From Prorocentrum cordatum (lineage: Eukaryota > Sar > Dinophyceae > Prorocentrales > Prorocentraceae): a stretch of DNA of 64,000 bases. The notes below the pieces were generated by a model that did no database searches, was not told the origin of the DNA, and worked only from the letters and a program-made list of their open reading frames with translations. Position numbers and translations under genes: made by a program. Shown piece by piece: positions 1 through 9,550 of the stretch (positions are counted from its first letter, which is position 1; each line of letters starts with the position of its first letter). The stretch is taken from contig CAUYUJ010002725.1 of NCBI GenBank assembly GCA_963575745.1, positions 356,470 through 420,469 on the forward strand, read 5' to 3'.

Positions 1-1
1 C

Positions 2-514
2 ATCCCCGCCAACCCATGGCGATGCGCATGCAATATAGCAGGGAAGCCTGCAGAACCTACTGAGCATATTCTAGACTGGCATGGGCAAGGTGCTCAGATG
101 GCCGAGTGGCGCAACAAGACACTAGCGATCATGGCCGCAAGGTTAATTGATCAAATGGGCTTACAGAAAACACGAAGTCACACAAGTGCTGTACATCTGA
201 GTATCCATACTCGTGTTGATAAAGGAGCTCGAACTTACGTTCGGTCTCCTAAGAACGGCCCCGAGTGGGTCAATGTTGTGAGACGGGTGACGATGAACCT
301 GGACGACAACACGATCATCCAGGACATCAAGGTCCAGGACCAGCCGACTGGGTACAACTACAACGCACCATTATCCAATGGTGTTACCAACATCCGTAAC
401 CGACTGTGCTGGGAGCAGCCGGATCCGACTCTCTTGGGAGATGGCAGCTCACGACCACGCTCAAGGCGAGTGGCGATCACCGATGACGATCGTCTCCCTC
501 CCCCTTTCGATTGA
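2..514 (+). pseudogene. Copia copy A: CxC motif and start of methyltransferase-like region (partial)
   Basis: The frame is open from base 2, so the element continues off the left edge. It reads through a CxC and EH motif (WRCAC about 20 residues in, then TEHILDWHGQG) into MAEWRNKTLAIMAARLIDQM. The same segment occurs in copy E (about 18900-18995) and copy B (from 23701), so this is a fragment of the pol polyprotein of the repeated copia family. Copy C starts at the equivalent of base 316. The frame breaks near 510 and the match continues in the next frame. The ATG at 98 is probably internal, not a real start. The exact role of this module is unknown. Confidence 0.7.
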
Positions 515-1475
515 GCGCGGCCGCGTGCTCCCCTCTATTCCCGAATTCCCGACACCTGAGCTCACCTGAGACAGAACAACAGACTGCACAACCAACATAT
601 GCCAAAATTAAACAAGAAGAAGAACCGAAAGCAGACAAAGAAGCTGGCATCAAGCCACGCAAGATACCCATAATAGTCGAAGAAGGCAACGACGACTGTG
701 GAGACGACCTGAAAGGACTCGGGCGTAGCGCGCACTACACCGACGCACCTCTGGATTCCGACGCGGATAGCGACGGTGGAGAGGAGATTTTCATCGCGCT
801 ACCTGCGGGGCAACCTGCTGAATCCTACGCGTATGTATTCTCCATAATCCCCACCTTGTGCTACGGACGACACAACAAGGTAGATGTGTTAGAACTGCGT
901 GGGGGGGCCGGAGGCATCTCCCAGCTAGCATTCAGCCGAGGTCTGTCTTCAGGGGGGGATCCTCGACAAACGTGCTTTTGTTGATCTTGGCAACTGGGAG
1001 GTCCAAGATGCAGTGATGCACGATCTAGACGTTTGTTTCGTGAATGTTGTCATGAGACAGCCCAACTGCATAACAAGGTGGTCCATCTCCCGATTTTAAT
1101 GCAAAGGTTAACTACGACACCTGGCATGAACACCGTGAAGAAGATTTACCACATATCAAGTCATATGGGAAGGTGGCCGCACGTCAAAATTATCTTCGAC
1201 GACTTTACTGAAGAGAACAACCAGTAGGGACTTGGGTGGATCAGATACCACCATGGACTACGTCGTCCAAACGCACGGGCACTTGCAAGGTTAACGTGGG
1301 TGAATGCAGTACTGGCTTACGTGATTCCCATGGGGTACTGATGCGAAAGCCGAGCGAGATCAGGGCCAACCATCGTCTATTACTCACGCCTTTCGGGCGG
1401 AAGCGATGCAGTGGCCATCATCAACACGTAAGGAACTGTCCGTGGTTGCACAATATACCTTAAAGATGCAGTCGC
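511..1475 (+). pseudogene. Copia copy A: cytosine-methyltransferase-like domain, decayed
   Basis: Translation in shifting frames gives an acidic linker (GNDDCGDD), then VLELRGGAGG near 890, which resembles SAM-binding motif I of C5-cytosine methyltransferases. A QPNC tetrapeptide near 1060 stands where the catalytic PPC motif would be. DQIPPW and a DSHGVLMRKP segment follow at 1240-1360. Copies B and C carry the same blocks in the same order, which supports a real domain. Stops and frameshifts near 984 and 1227 make this copy dead. The enzyme assignment is an inference from motif order; the family could also be a non-catalytic derivative. Confidence 0.5.
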
Positions 1476-2270
1476 TCTTCGTCGAATCTGTTCAGATCGC
1501 GCGCGATCTCTTCCAGGCAACTCGTGCTCCTTTCCATGGCTACCCGTATTCGTCCACCGTATTGGTCACCAACGCAAGGGGGTGCGATTAGGACGGCCCG
1601 AGTCTTCCCCGACAACCTGATGGCTCGATTACGAGACCATCGGGAGGGCTCGGTTGTCCTGCTTGCGCGGACATCGTTAACATGCATTCTCCCTCTCATG
1701 ATAGAGATCCGGGACACTGCAGGTTGTTCGATAAGGGCGACTACCATTGGGAGTGTCCGAGGTGTAAGAAGAACTACGGGCATAACAAACGTGGACACGT
1801 ACTGACACCTGGCAAATGCAAATTTGGCAAGCCTTGGAAGTTGCCCGACAATCATGGACGGATACCGCCGGTTCCCGCCGAGCCGGCAGCAGGACCTGCA
1901 CCTCCAGATCCTGCTGAAGTAGCAGCACCACCACCCGAGGCGCCAGCAGCACCAACACTTACGCGAATGAGAGCACCGAGACCCGGCTCGAGAGCTGGGC
2001 CCTCCGCGGGCGCAAGCAGTCACGACATTACTGTTGGATGACATGTTGCTGGGCCTGCTGCAGGACAACCTGCCTCGAGTGGAGCTGGGATTTCGGATGG
2101 CCATCTCCGACTACCACAGGTTAGAGTCAGACGTGGTCGACAACAAGGTGGAGAAGCACCTCCACCACCACCAGCGGGGAACCCTGCTGCACGACCACGA
2201 CTACCAGACTGGTCACGGTTCGATTTACAAATCAGTTTACAAAACCTGCGAAACCTTGACCCCAGCGTAG
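1460..2270 (+). pseudogene. Copia copy A: zinc-finger and proline/alanine-rich linker
   Basis: The frame at 1682-2041 encodes a Cys/His cluster (HCRLFDKGDYHWECPRCKK, then RGHVLTPGKCK), a likely zinc-binding finger. It is followed by a Pro/Ala-rich stretch with PAEPAAGPAPP-type repeats. The same finger is present in copy C at about 48540-48680. In copia elements such a module commonly lies between upstream domains and integrase, consistent with the integrase that follows here. Two micro-hairpins of the family (2060-2073, 2174-2187) fall in the linker. Frames shift near 2041, so no continuous protein remains. Confidence 0.6.
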
Positions 2271-2640
2271 TATCACGCGAGTTACGGAAGCTACACTGAC
2301 GCTGGTTCCATGCGAAGGACCCTAAGATGAGACTCACTTTAAGCAAGATAGGTCTGGACAGTGTCAGACTCAGCCTCATCAAAGGCGTTTGCGACACATG
2401 CCGGGAACGCAGAGCTTGGGACAAGCCTGGACACACTGTTATGCCCTCTACTGCATTACTTGGCAAATTTCATGAGAAAGTGGAATGGGATCTGAAGTTT
2501 GACAAGCAAGAACGTAAGATCTTCCAAATTATCGGTCGCTGCATACGATATGCTATTGGGATTGAAATACCAGGCAAGATTATGACCACTATCCTGGATG
2601 CGTATCATCAGTGCTGGATGCAGTTTGGACCGGCCAAGGT
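2270..2640 (+). pseudogene. Copia copy A: integrase, N-terminal half
   Basis: A decayed HHCC zinc motif can be pieced together: an HxxxH-like segment at 2285-2325 and CDTC in the frame 2327-2683. It is followed by VEWDLKFDKQ, the position of the first catalytic Asp of the DDE core, and a hydrophobic strand/helix region ending MQFGPAKVL. At about 2640 homology to copy C stops abruptly. The rest of the integrase (second Asp, Glu) is absent here but present in copies C and D. DNA integration would be its role in a live element; this copy cannot provide it. Confidence 0.65.
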
Positions 2641-3560
2641 ATTGCGAAGGCCTGACGGCCAGTGCCGCCGACGCTGGAAATGATGCCAATGAACAGGAAG
2701 ATGAGCAGGAAAAGGAGGATGAGGAGGACGGTGAGGAGGAGGACGACGACCTCGACAAGGAACTGGAGTAGGAAGAGGATTCGGAGAGGGAGGAGGGGCA
2801 GGACGAGGAGAAGGAGTTGGAAAAGGAGGAAGAGGACGAGGATCGGATGCCGTCCCGTCCCGCTCGTTATCTTAGTAGGTTTTCCTTTGATTCGAACTCC
2901 CCCTCCTTCTTCTTCTTCTTCTTCTTCTCAGACTTCTGCTCATGATAGGAACAAACCAAGAACGGGCCGGTTGAGGGGTGGGGAGACGGGTCCTGATGGG
3001 CTCGTCAGGTGCCGCCAAGGTGCACGAAGGGTGCGCCTTTTTTCCCCTCGTTCATTGCTCCTCCCCACGACGTGCTCGGCCAGCCAATTGCTGGCGCTGA
3101 GACAGCAATTCATGGCCGAGCAATTCAGGGGCCATCAAACATGGATCCGGGACAAAGCCGCCCCCGGGGAATGGGTCGGGACCGCTGGGGCCGCGGACTG
3201 AAAAAATCGGAGGCCCTTTCCGAGGTAGAGCAGCGCGCGCCGGGCGCACCGTGCGTGACGCCCCGTGACCAGCACGGCCGGCCGGTCCAGAGCCGACACT
3301 CGCGGGCGAGCTGCCTCGAGCAGGGAATCACGGGAGCGGGCTGAGCAGCCGTCGGGCTCTTCTTCCTCCTCCTCGTCCTCATCCTCCTCTTCATCCTCCT
3401 CCCCCAGGCCGGCTGAGTTGCAGGTTTGGGGATTTTCCTCCCGAGGCGTCGATCCGCATGTGAGGCCGAGGCTATCGCAGTAGAATCCGCACCGAGTCAG
3501 CTGCATCGCACAATTAATTCTCTCGGGGCAGTCGCAGAACCAGCAGCCTGGGGGCGTAGG
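2640..3560 (+). repeat. Insertion-like junction, then purine-rich and TTC/TCC tracts
   Basis: Bases 2640-2689 match 32391-32440 at roughly four bases in five. In both places they lie beside an integrase breakpoint and lead into GGA-rich DNA. In one frame 2690-2870 would encode an acidic Glu/Asp peptide with a stop at 2770. From 2900 there are short TTC and TCC runs and GC-rich DNA with no recognisable gene. Confidence 0.5.
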
Positions 3561-3565
3561 CCGTA

Positions 3566-3840
3566 TGAGAATAGTAACAATAATAACAATACGAATGTGT
3601 TTGCTAATAGTAATGATAATACGAATGAGCATACTCATCATGATAATAATAGTGATAACCATACAAATCATGATAGCAATCACCATCATCATAAGACGAA
3701 TAATGATAATCATCAGAGGAAGAGGAATACAAATATTAATACTAGTACTAAGAATAATAATACTAATACGAATACTAATACTAACAATAATGATAAGAAT
3801 ATTAATGATACTAGTACTACGAATAAAGAAAAACAGTAAG
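3566..3840 (+). repeat. Imperfect AT-rich trinucleotide array (AAT/AAC type)
   Basis: About 270 bases of AATAATAAC-like triplets with frequent interruptions. It is much richer in A/T than its neighbours. Open frames through it encode Asn runs and are not credible genes. The following 3840-4330 is GC-rich then AT-rich unique sequence in which I see nothing definite. Confidence 0.7.
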
Positions 3841-4360
3841 AAGAAGAAGCTCGGGGTCAGCCCAACCCCTGAGGGCAGCCACGAAGGCACCGCGTCCTTC
3901 CGCGAGGTGAAGCGGTGCACCGGGCGTGCAGTGCACGGTTCTTGGCGCCCCGCGCAGCACCACCGAGCAACGGAGCCGGCCCCTGGGCGAGCCGCGTTGG
4001 GCAGGGAGGCACAGCGGCAGGCCGAGCAGCCGCCAAGCCGAAGCTCGGAGTCAGCCCGACGTTCGGGGGCAACCATGAAGTCTAGGCTTAAGTCGGGTCT
4101 GTCCCTCTACAGGAGGAATATTCAAAAAGAGTAAGAAAAAATAGTCCGGGGACGATTTTGTAACTATTTTTGACCATGTTGGACCATTTGTTGATTATTT
4201 GTTATTTCCAAATCATCGAAAGTCCTTTGACTTTTTTTGGGGGGGCAGGATGCTTTCATTTCTAATTGTTCTATCCCGGGCCTCTTCCTGGCCACCAGGG
4301 GGCCAGGAACCATCAGAAATGATCACGATTAGAAATGAGCACGATTAGAAATGAACGACG

Positions 4361-4594
4361 TGTAGGCCTCCTAGATGGGGTCCGAGTAGATGGGTCGGAG
4401 AATCGCGCCGCATCGCCGATGCATCGCCGATGCGGCTCTATGTGGAGCCCATTTTGCTTCATGCCGACGTCGCCGATGCATCGCCCACGTCGACGATGCA
4501 TCGCCGGTGCATCGCCGCTGCGTCGGCGATGTATCGGCGATGCGGCGCGATCCTCCGACCCCATCGACTCTGACCCCATTTATGAGGCCTCTAT
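4361..4594. repeat. Foldback element with arms of about 80 bases
   Basis: The left arm (about 4361-4440, starting TGTAGGCCTC) is an imperfect reverse complement of the right arm (about 4515-4594, ending GAGGCCTCTA). Both arms contain repeats of GCATCGCCGATGC, itself near-palindromic. The loop region holds further copies of the same word. An immediately upstream 14-mer (ACGATTAGAAATGA) occurs as overlapping direct repeats at 4314-4354. There is no coding capacity; the long open frames here are by-products of the repeats. Confidence 0.7.
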
Positions 4595-4794
4595 GAAGGC
4601 CGTTTCAGAGCTCGCGTTGGATGGTCAAGCAGACATTGAGAGTCAGCCCGTGCAGCCCCCAGCAATGGCCAGTCTGTGGGCCTCTGGGAGCATCTTGAAG
4701 GCTTCTTGCGGCCACCTTGGGGTTCTCTTGCGGCGCTGGTGGAAACATCTGGTGCTCTCTTAGGACCTTCTCGGGGTTCCCCCGGGTTTACAGT

Positions 4795-5058
4795 AAGCTG
4801 GGACAAGGGCTAGAGATAGCGAGCGTTTGTCCGCGGCCGTTTGTGTTCAAGCGGCCGGCCGCCAACATATGATTGCGCCTCATTGCGAGGCATACTACTT
4901 GCCATTGAGACCGAAAAACGTCCTTCGCTTGAGATGGCCCGTCTCTTCCGCGACGATCTCTTCCGACTGGGACTATCGTTGCTACGATACAACAGAGCTG
5001 CAGCTGCGCTTCGCTTAAGGCGAGGCTTCTGGACGGGCCTACCGGCCCCCTTCAAACT
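4795..5058 (+). repeat. 5' LTR of copia copy E/B (approximate start)
   Basis: This segment is homologous to 36880-37213 and 52850-53171, the ends of copies D and C. Shared landmarks are a GCGGCCG block, CAAGCGGCCGGCCGCC, a GATTG/GATCG TGCCTC segment, a GGACTATCGTT-like segment and the end CCCCCTTCAAACT. Here it lies directly upstream of a Gag-like frame and a primer-binding site, so it is the 5' LTR; in C and D it lies after RNase H. The left boundary is uncertain because this copy diverges there. The end is not the classic CA. Confidence 0.65.
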
Positions 5059-5070
5059 TGGTAGCGGAGC
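5059..5070 (+). promoter_or_regulatory. Primer-binding site, initiator-tRNA type
   Basis: TGGTAGCGGAGC immediately follows the LTR end. It matches 10 of 12 positions of the initiator-Met tRNA-type primer-binding site TGGTATCAGAGC common in plant copia elements. Position and sequence together support it. The true test is the 3' end of the host initiator tRNA. Confidence 0.6.
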
Positions 5071-5168
5071 TGGCCTTTGGTGGTCAGCTCTCGCTCACCA
5101 TCCGCGGCACTATCTGGTGGACTACTGAAATTGTGGAACATCAGGGTGCAGTGGGTCTGCGCGGAGGA

Positions 5169-6158
5169 ATGTTGATAACGACGCACAACGCGAGGACACT
5201 TGCAGTGCTGCTTCTGCTTTCGCGGAGGCCTCTTACTCGAGTCCCACGTCCGTGTCCACCCACCGACTCAAATAGGAAACTTCTTCGAAGATACTATGCG
5301 TGGCAACATGCGATGCTTATAACAAAACACCACAAACCTCAGCCACCAACGTCCGACTACGACCTACGGGGCCATTGGATTGGTGTTGCTATCTTTGGTC
5401 TTATGTGGGTTGCTATCGGGTGTGTTGTGGGGCACATGCGCGGCGGAGACGACGCAATAACAACCGGCCCCCACCGGGGCCCGGCCGGTCAAGCACCTGT
5501 CCGTGAGTTCGCCCGAAAAGTACATGCCTGGATTCACGCGACCACAGGCAATGCGACGCCCGCCCATCAAGCTGCAGTATTACAGCGTGGACTGGGAGGC
5601 TTCGCGCGGACCATAGCCATGAGAGTTCCCCCAGCAGTCATTAATTTTGGCGTCAAAATAGGTGGTCGCCATACTGATGGTGTCACCTACATTATGTTCC
5701 TCCTTAGCACGAAGTTTGAGAACTTAGAGGAGGGACGCCAACTTACCTCGGGTACTGCTCTCATCGACTTCCGAGTCCATGCGGGAGAACGGATCGACCA
5801 GACATTGGCGCGCTTCGAGATTGCCCGCAATGAGGCTGAAACGGCAAGCTTAAACGTCCTCAACTTCCAAATTTTAAGGGCTATTCTGTTCAGAGCCTTA
5901 GGAGTGGGGGCGTCGCGTGCACAACATCTTCTACAGCCACTTAACCACCAAATTCCGAGGAATCAGCAGCAATTTGTCTCTCTGCTTGAACGCATGAGGT
6001 CATATGCTCACATCGCTGAGCGACCCCCTGGCAATATTGGTGGCATCTTCAGTCACGGTCACCGTGCCGAAACTCTCCATGCTGAAGCCAACGCAGGGCA
6101 ACCTGCTACAAACGTCTGCAACGACGTTCCGCACCAGCGGAGACCACCACGCTACTAG
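5169..6158 (+). CDS. Copia copy E: Gag-like protein
   Basis: First ATG in a long frame downstream of the LTR and primer-binding site; the frame itself is open from about 5058. The C-terminal half (about 5640-6120) has the layout of copia Gag: a segment beginning ERIDQTLARFEIARNEAE, a helix-rich stretch with LGVGASRAQHLLQPLN, then QQQFVSLLERMRSYAHI and a PPGNI motif. The predicted role is assembly of the retrotransposon particle. The N-terminal 150 residues are not recognisable. One micro-hairpin (6093-6106) is read in frame as AGQPA. The frame ends at 6158, and later domains are in other frames, so expression as one polyprotein would need repair or frameshifting. Confidence 0.6.
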   Translation: MLITTHNARTLAVLLLLSRRPLTRVPRPCPPTDSNRKLLRRYYAWQHAMLITKHHKPQPPTSDYDLRGHWIGVAIFGLMWVAIGCVVGHMRGGDDAITTGPHRGPAGQAPVREFARKVHAWIHATTGNATPAHQAAVLQRGLGGFARTIAMRVPPAVINFGVKIGGRHTDGVTYIMFLLSTKFENLEEGRQLTSGTALIDFRVHAGERIDQTLARFEIARNEAETASLNVLNFQILRAILFRALGVGASRAQHLLQPLNHQIPRNQQQFVSLLERMRSYAHIAERPPGNIGGIFSHGHRAETLHAEANAGQPATNVCNDVPHQRRPPRY

Positions 6159-8125
6159 CTGAAAACGGTGGTCCGGCTACGGGGTCGCAAGACTCCTGGG
6201 CCAGATATCAGCGACCGTTGGCAACGGCGGCCCTTGCCCAAGCCACTAGCCTTTATAGGCTCAACGGGGCAACCCGCTGAGTCTGCCTTCGACTCTGGAA
6301 CCAACGCCGGCACGTCATCAGACGACGAAGCGAATGCCCTAGATTACTCCGACATGCCCACGTACATTACGGAAAAACAACAGGCTCAATTGCTGTTTCT
6401 AGGATATCAGAAGCATATACGCAGATGGATACGGTTTATGAATAAACCAGTTCGGAAGGCACGACGTACTATCCGACGGGCGCTTAGGGGAAAGGGTGTC
6501 GTCGAGGCAAGGGCAAGTGGAAACGACGGCGATTGCATGGCAGAGGTATGTTAGCTTTCCTGGCATCCCTTACTGGACCACCATATGAAGAACTATTCCT
6601 GGGCGCAGGCAGTGTCGCAGGCGCACTTCAGGAATGGGCAAAGGAGGGGCGCCGGGGCAACCCCGAAGACGATAACGGCAAAACTATGGAAGTTACATCT
6701 GCCATAGCACACAACATTTTCGCCGCGTGCGCCCCCAAGGCGATGGGAGAGGCCGAGGTCCGTCGATACATTTGGCTCGAACCGATTCGGACATACAGTG
6801 TGTCGATTGGGAAACATTACTGGCCGACCTTGCCGACAACCCGGTGACAGCTGTTAACTTCATGGCGGCCAGTTACCTACGTGCCAGTATGTCCCTCCAG
6901 AATTACGCCGACGAGCTCTTCGAGGAGATATACGTTGGCCATGGTGAGATCAACCCGGCAGACTGGCTAGGCATACCCATCGCGGGGCGATTTGCACATA
7001 TCGAATTTGTTGAGGATTTCAATATACCCGCTGAAGTAGATCAAGATCTTGCGGGGGCACCCGCGGATTCCGAAGCCACATTTCCAGCGACAGAAGAGGA
7101 AGCGCAAATGATGCTTCATCCTCAGGTCATTGGCAACCCGACAAACATGGAATCAAATGACGACGATCTTTTGCGGGAAAACCCGCGAGGTGCCGGCGAC
7201 CTTTCAGAGCGCATTCAGCACGAACTTGGACATTATGAAGATCATCACTTTACGTTCGCGGCTACGAGGCGGTCTCCGAGCCGCCGGGGGCGATCAACGA
7301 GCCGCCAAGTCTGGGGGCGCGCGAATCGCTCAGAGGGCGACGACGACGACGACGAGTGGGAAGCTGAGGAGCGGTGCGTGCAGCGCCGCGGTCGCGTCCG
7401 CAGCTACTCGCGCACTCGCGCGCGCGTTCTGGCGGTGCTCGCTCCAGCGGCAACCAGCGCCCTCGCCCTCCTGATACTGGGGCCTCAAAGACCCCACCAA
7501 GGAGGGTCAACAGAACTGGGGCCCTACCGAGGAGGGATCGCTTGCGGGGGAACCCGCCGCAGAGGGAGGGCAGCCCAGCCGCATCTCAGGCAGGAGGCGC
7601 GCAACCAACGCCTTGTCAGCTACGATGATCATGGACTAGCTCGCCAGCACGCGCCCCCCGATACGACGCGATACTGGGGGGGGGGGGGCCTACTGCTGGC
7701 AGGCAGATCAGACGCTCGCCAGCGGGGAAGCCCGCAGCGGCAAAGCCCAAAGGACCTCCTCTCAAATTGAAGCCAAAACGAGAAATAGATCCATCCCCAT
7801 CTTTGTACTCTTCAAGCCAGCGCAAGGCGCTCGAACCCGATCCACTTGCGCCGCCGTCTAAACAGAAGAAGAGAAATAGTCCAGATGATCCCAATCCTGG
7901 CAACAGCAAGTCTCAGCGCTCTGCGGGAAAACCCGCTGAGAGACATCGCTCCAGAGGACCGGCAGTGGCCGCCGCAGCAGCAGCGTTCCAGGGCGCCAGG
8001 GCGTCTACTCCAAAGGATCCTCCACGCCGTCGCGGCCCTGCGCCTGGCCGGGCCCGCGGGGCAGGCTGGGCGCCATCACTGGAAGGATCATCCAAGGGTG
8101 CTTCTTCATCGAAGGGCGGTGCTAA
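6159..8125 (+). pseudogene. Copia copy E: low-complexity linker between Gag and the Tpt1-like domain
   Basis: Overlapping frames at 6168-6554, 6533-6847, 6727-7770 and 7767-8522 cover this stretch without a recognisable domain. The 6727-7770 frame starts with an acidic part (residues 1-190) and turns Arg/Ser-rich. Seven micro-hairpins lie here (6264, 7051, 7173, 7544, 7722 and 7923 among the start positions), the densest group in the window. The frame changes suggest decay of a once continuous polyprotein, although programmed shifts cannot be excluded. Confidence 0.45.
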
Positions 8126-8182
8126 GTGCAAGACGTTGGAAACTACTTCAAAGATATCGCGAGCGGCCCCCAATATCAGTGG

Positions 8183-9550
8183 ATGCAGTTCTTCGACGTC
8201 CGTGAGAAGGGCCAGGCATCTTGGAGCGACAGCTCTTCAGCAGCGCCAGCGGCACTCACAGCATCTGAGCCAGAAAGGACGCGCGGCGAGCCAGCCGTTG
8301 ATCCTGCGGGGCAGCCCGTTGTTGCTCTCGAAATGCCTGAGGAATGCAGGCGATGTTGGGAGCAGGTGTGCGCTGCCAATCAAATCAAGATCAACCCAGC
8401 GTACAGGCCCCTCACCGATGACGGATCTGACCGATACGTTGTGGCGCAGTGCGAAGCCGAATGCATTGCCGCACATGTTGACGATGCAGCTCGCGCGCGT
8501 CAGGCTGTCTGCAATGTCTTGAGAAAGGAACCTGCCCTCAGCTATGACTCCGAGAAGAAGTACCTGAAGGGGATCCTCGAGGAAGCAGAAGTTCTCGTCG
8601 TAAAACTGAACGAACATGAACAGAAGGAGCGTTCGGAGTGGCCCACCACCGCTACTCGCCACAAGCCGTTCCGCCGCGACCATCTTTCTGATGGGTTCGT
8701 TGCGTCGGTCGCGTCCTTTGACGAGTGCGACGGCTGGGAAGAGCTCACTGGCTTACTTTACAACTGGCCGCCCAAGGGCTACGAGAGCTGGCATAAACAC
8801 CACCTGAGAACTGTCCAGGGGTGCCTCCGTGACCGCCACTGGGCCTATCAGGCACTGGCGGTGTTGAACCTTATCGGTATGATCGACCACTCATGCACGC
8901 AGAAGAACAGGCTCCAGGTAAAGAAGCTCAAATTCACTGGGGAGTCTCGTCCGACGTACTTTTTACGCCCAAGCAATGGGCATAGCAGCCTTGGCATCAG
9001 GTGCCCTGAGTCCCTGTGCAAAAAGGTAACCGACTTGACATCACCAGGGGCATCGTGCTATTCTATCCATGGTGCCAAATGGGTCAATATCCCGAACATG
9101 CTCCATGTCGGGCTGTCATGCCGTGCTGATGATAGCATCAATGGACGGGGCAGACAATTTACTTATGTATGCCCATATCTACCTGGAGATGGCAGCATCC
9201 AGTCTGGCCTGCGCATAGATTCCGAAGTACTTGTTATGGTAAGGCTCAAAAATCTTCTTCGTGACAATATCTCAATCTGGCGTTCCGCGAATGATATTAT
9301 TAGGACGGCAGGCAACATATGTAGGACCCCGCCTAACCACATCGTCCAGCTCATAGGCATCCTACCTCATAAGATTCAATGCGTATATGACCGAGTAGGA
9401 CAGGTACGGGCCAATCCTTTCTATACATCAAGGATAATGAGCAGGGAACCCTGCGTGATGACAACTTTCTGCCATAGACCGCATGCGAGATCGCCTATGG
9501 CGCATCTACGTTGTGGAATTGGTTTGTACCTCAGACCCCCTACATTCTGA
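8183..9550 (+). CDS. Copia copy E: Tpt1/KptA-like RNA 2'-phosphotransferase domain
   Basis: First ATG of a frame open from about 8126. Residues about 165-395 match the Tpt1/KptA plan. A winged-helix-like N-lobe begins near HLSDGF and has DGWEELTGLL (Asp near 183). KNRLQV precedes FLRPSNGHSS, the counterpart of the family's IRAxQGHS, with the catalytic-type Arg and His near 262 and 267. HGAKW follows near 296, then MLHVGL, a GRGRQF segment, LPGDGSIQSGLR, and ISIWRSANDIIRTAG, equivalent to the family's SxNxVxLTxG. Tpt1 enzymes remove an internal RNA 2'-phosphate using NAD+, and some relatives ADP-ribosylate nucleic-acid ends. Here the domain lies between Gag and RING regions of a retrotransposon. 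It is uninterrupted for over 450 codons. The substrate is unknown. Confidence 0.75.
   Translation: MQFFDVREKGQASWSDSSSAAPAALTASEPERTRGEPAVDPAGQPVVALEMPEECRRCWEQVCAANQIKINPAYRPLTDDGSDRYVVAQCEAECIAAHVDDAARARQAVCNVLRKEPALSYDSEKKYLKGILEEAEVLVVKLNEHEQKERSEWPTTATRHKPFRRDHLSDGFVASVASFDECDGWEELTGLLYNWPPKGYESWHKHHLRTVQGCLRDRHWAYQALAVLNLIGMIDHSCTQKNRLQVKKLKFTGESRPTYFLRPSNGHSSLGIRCPESLCKKVTDLTSPGASCYSIHGAKWVNIPNMLHVGLSCRADDSINGRGRQFTYVCPYLPGDGSIQSGLRIDSEVLVMVRLKNLLRDNISIWRSANDIIRTAGNICRTPPNHIVQLIGILPHKIQCVYDRVGQVRANPFYTSRIMSREPCVMTTFCHRPHARSPMAHLRCGIGLYLRPPTF

Noticed and set aside
6641-6656. CCGGGGCAACCCCG as another family micro-hairpin
   Set aside because: The pairing register and stem differ (CGGG/CCCG with a 5-nt loop), and no paralogue supports it.
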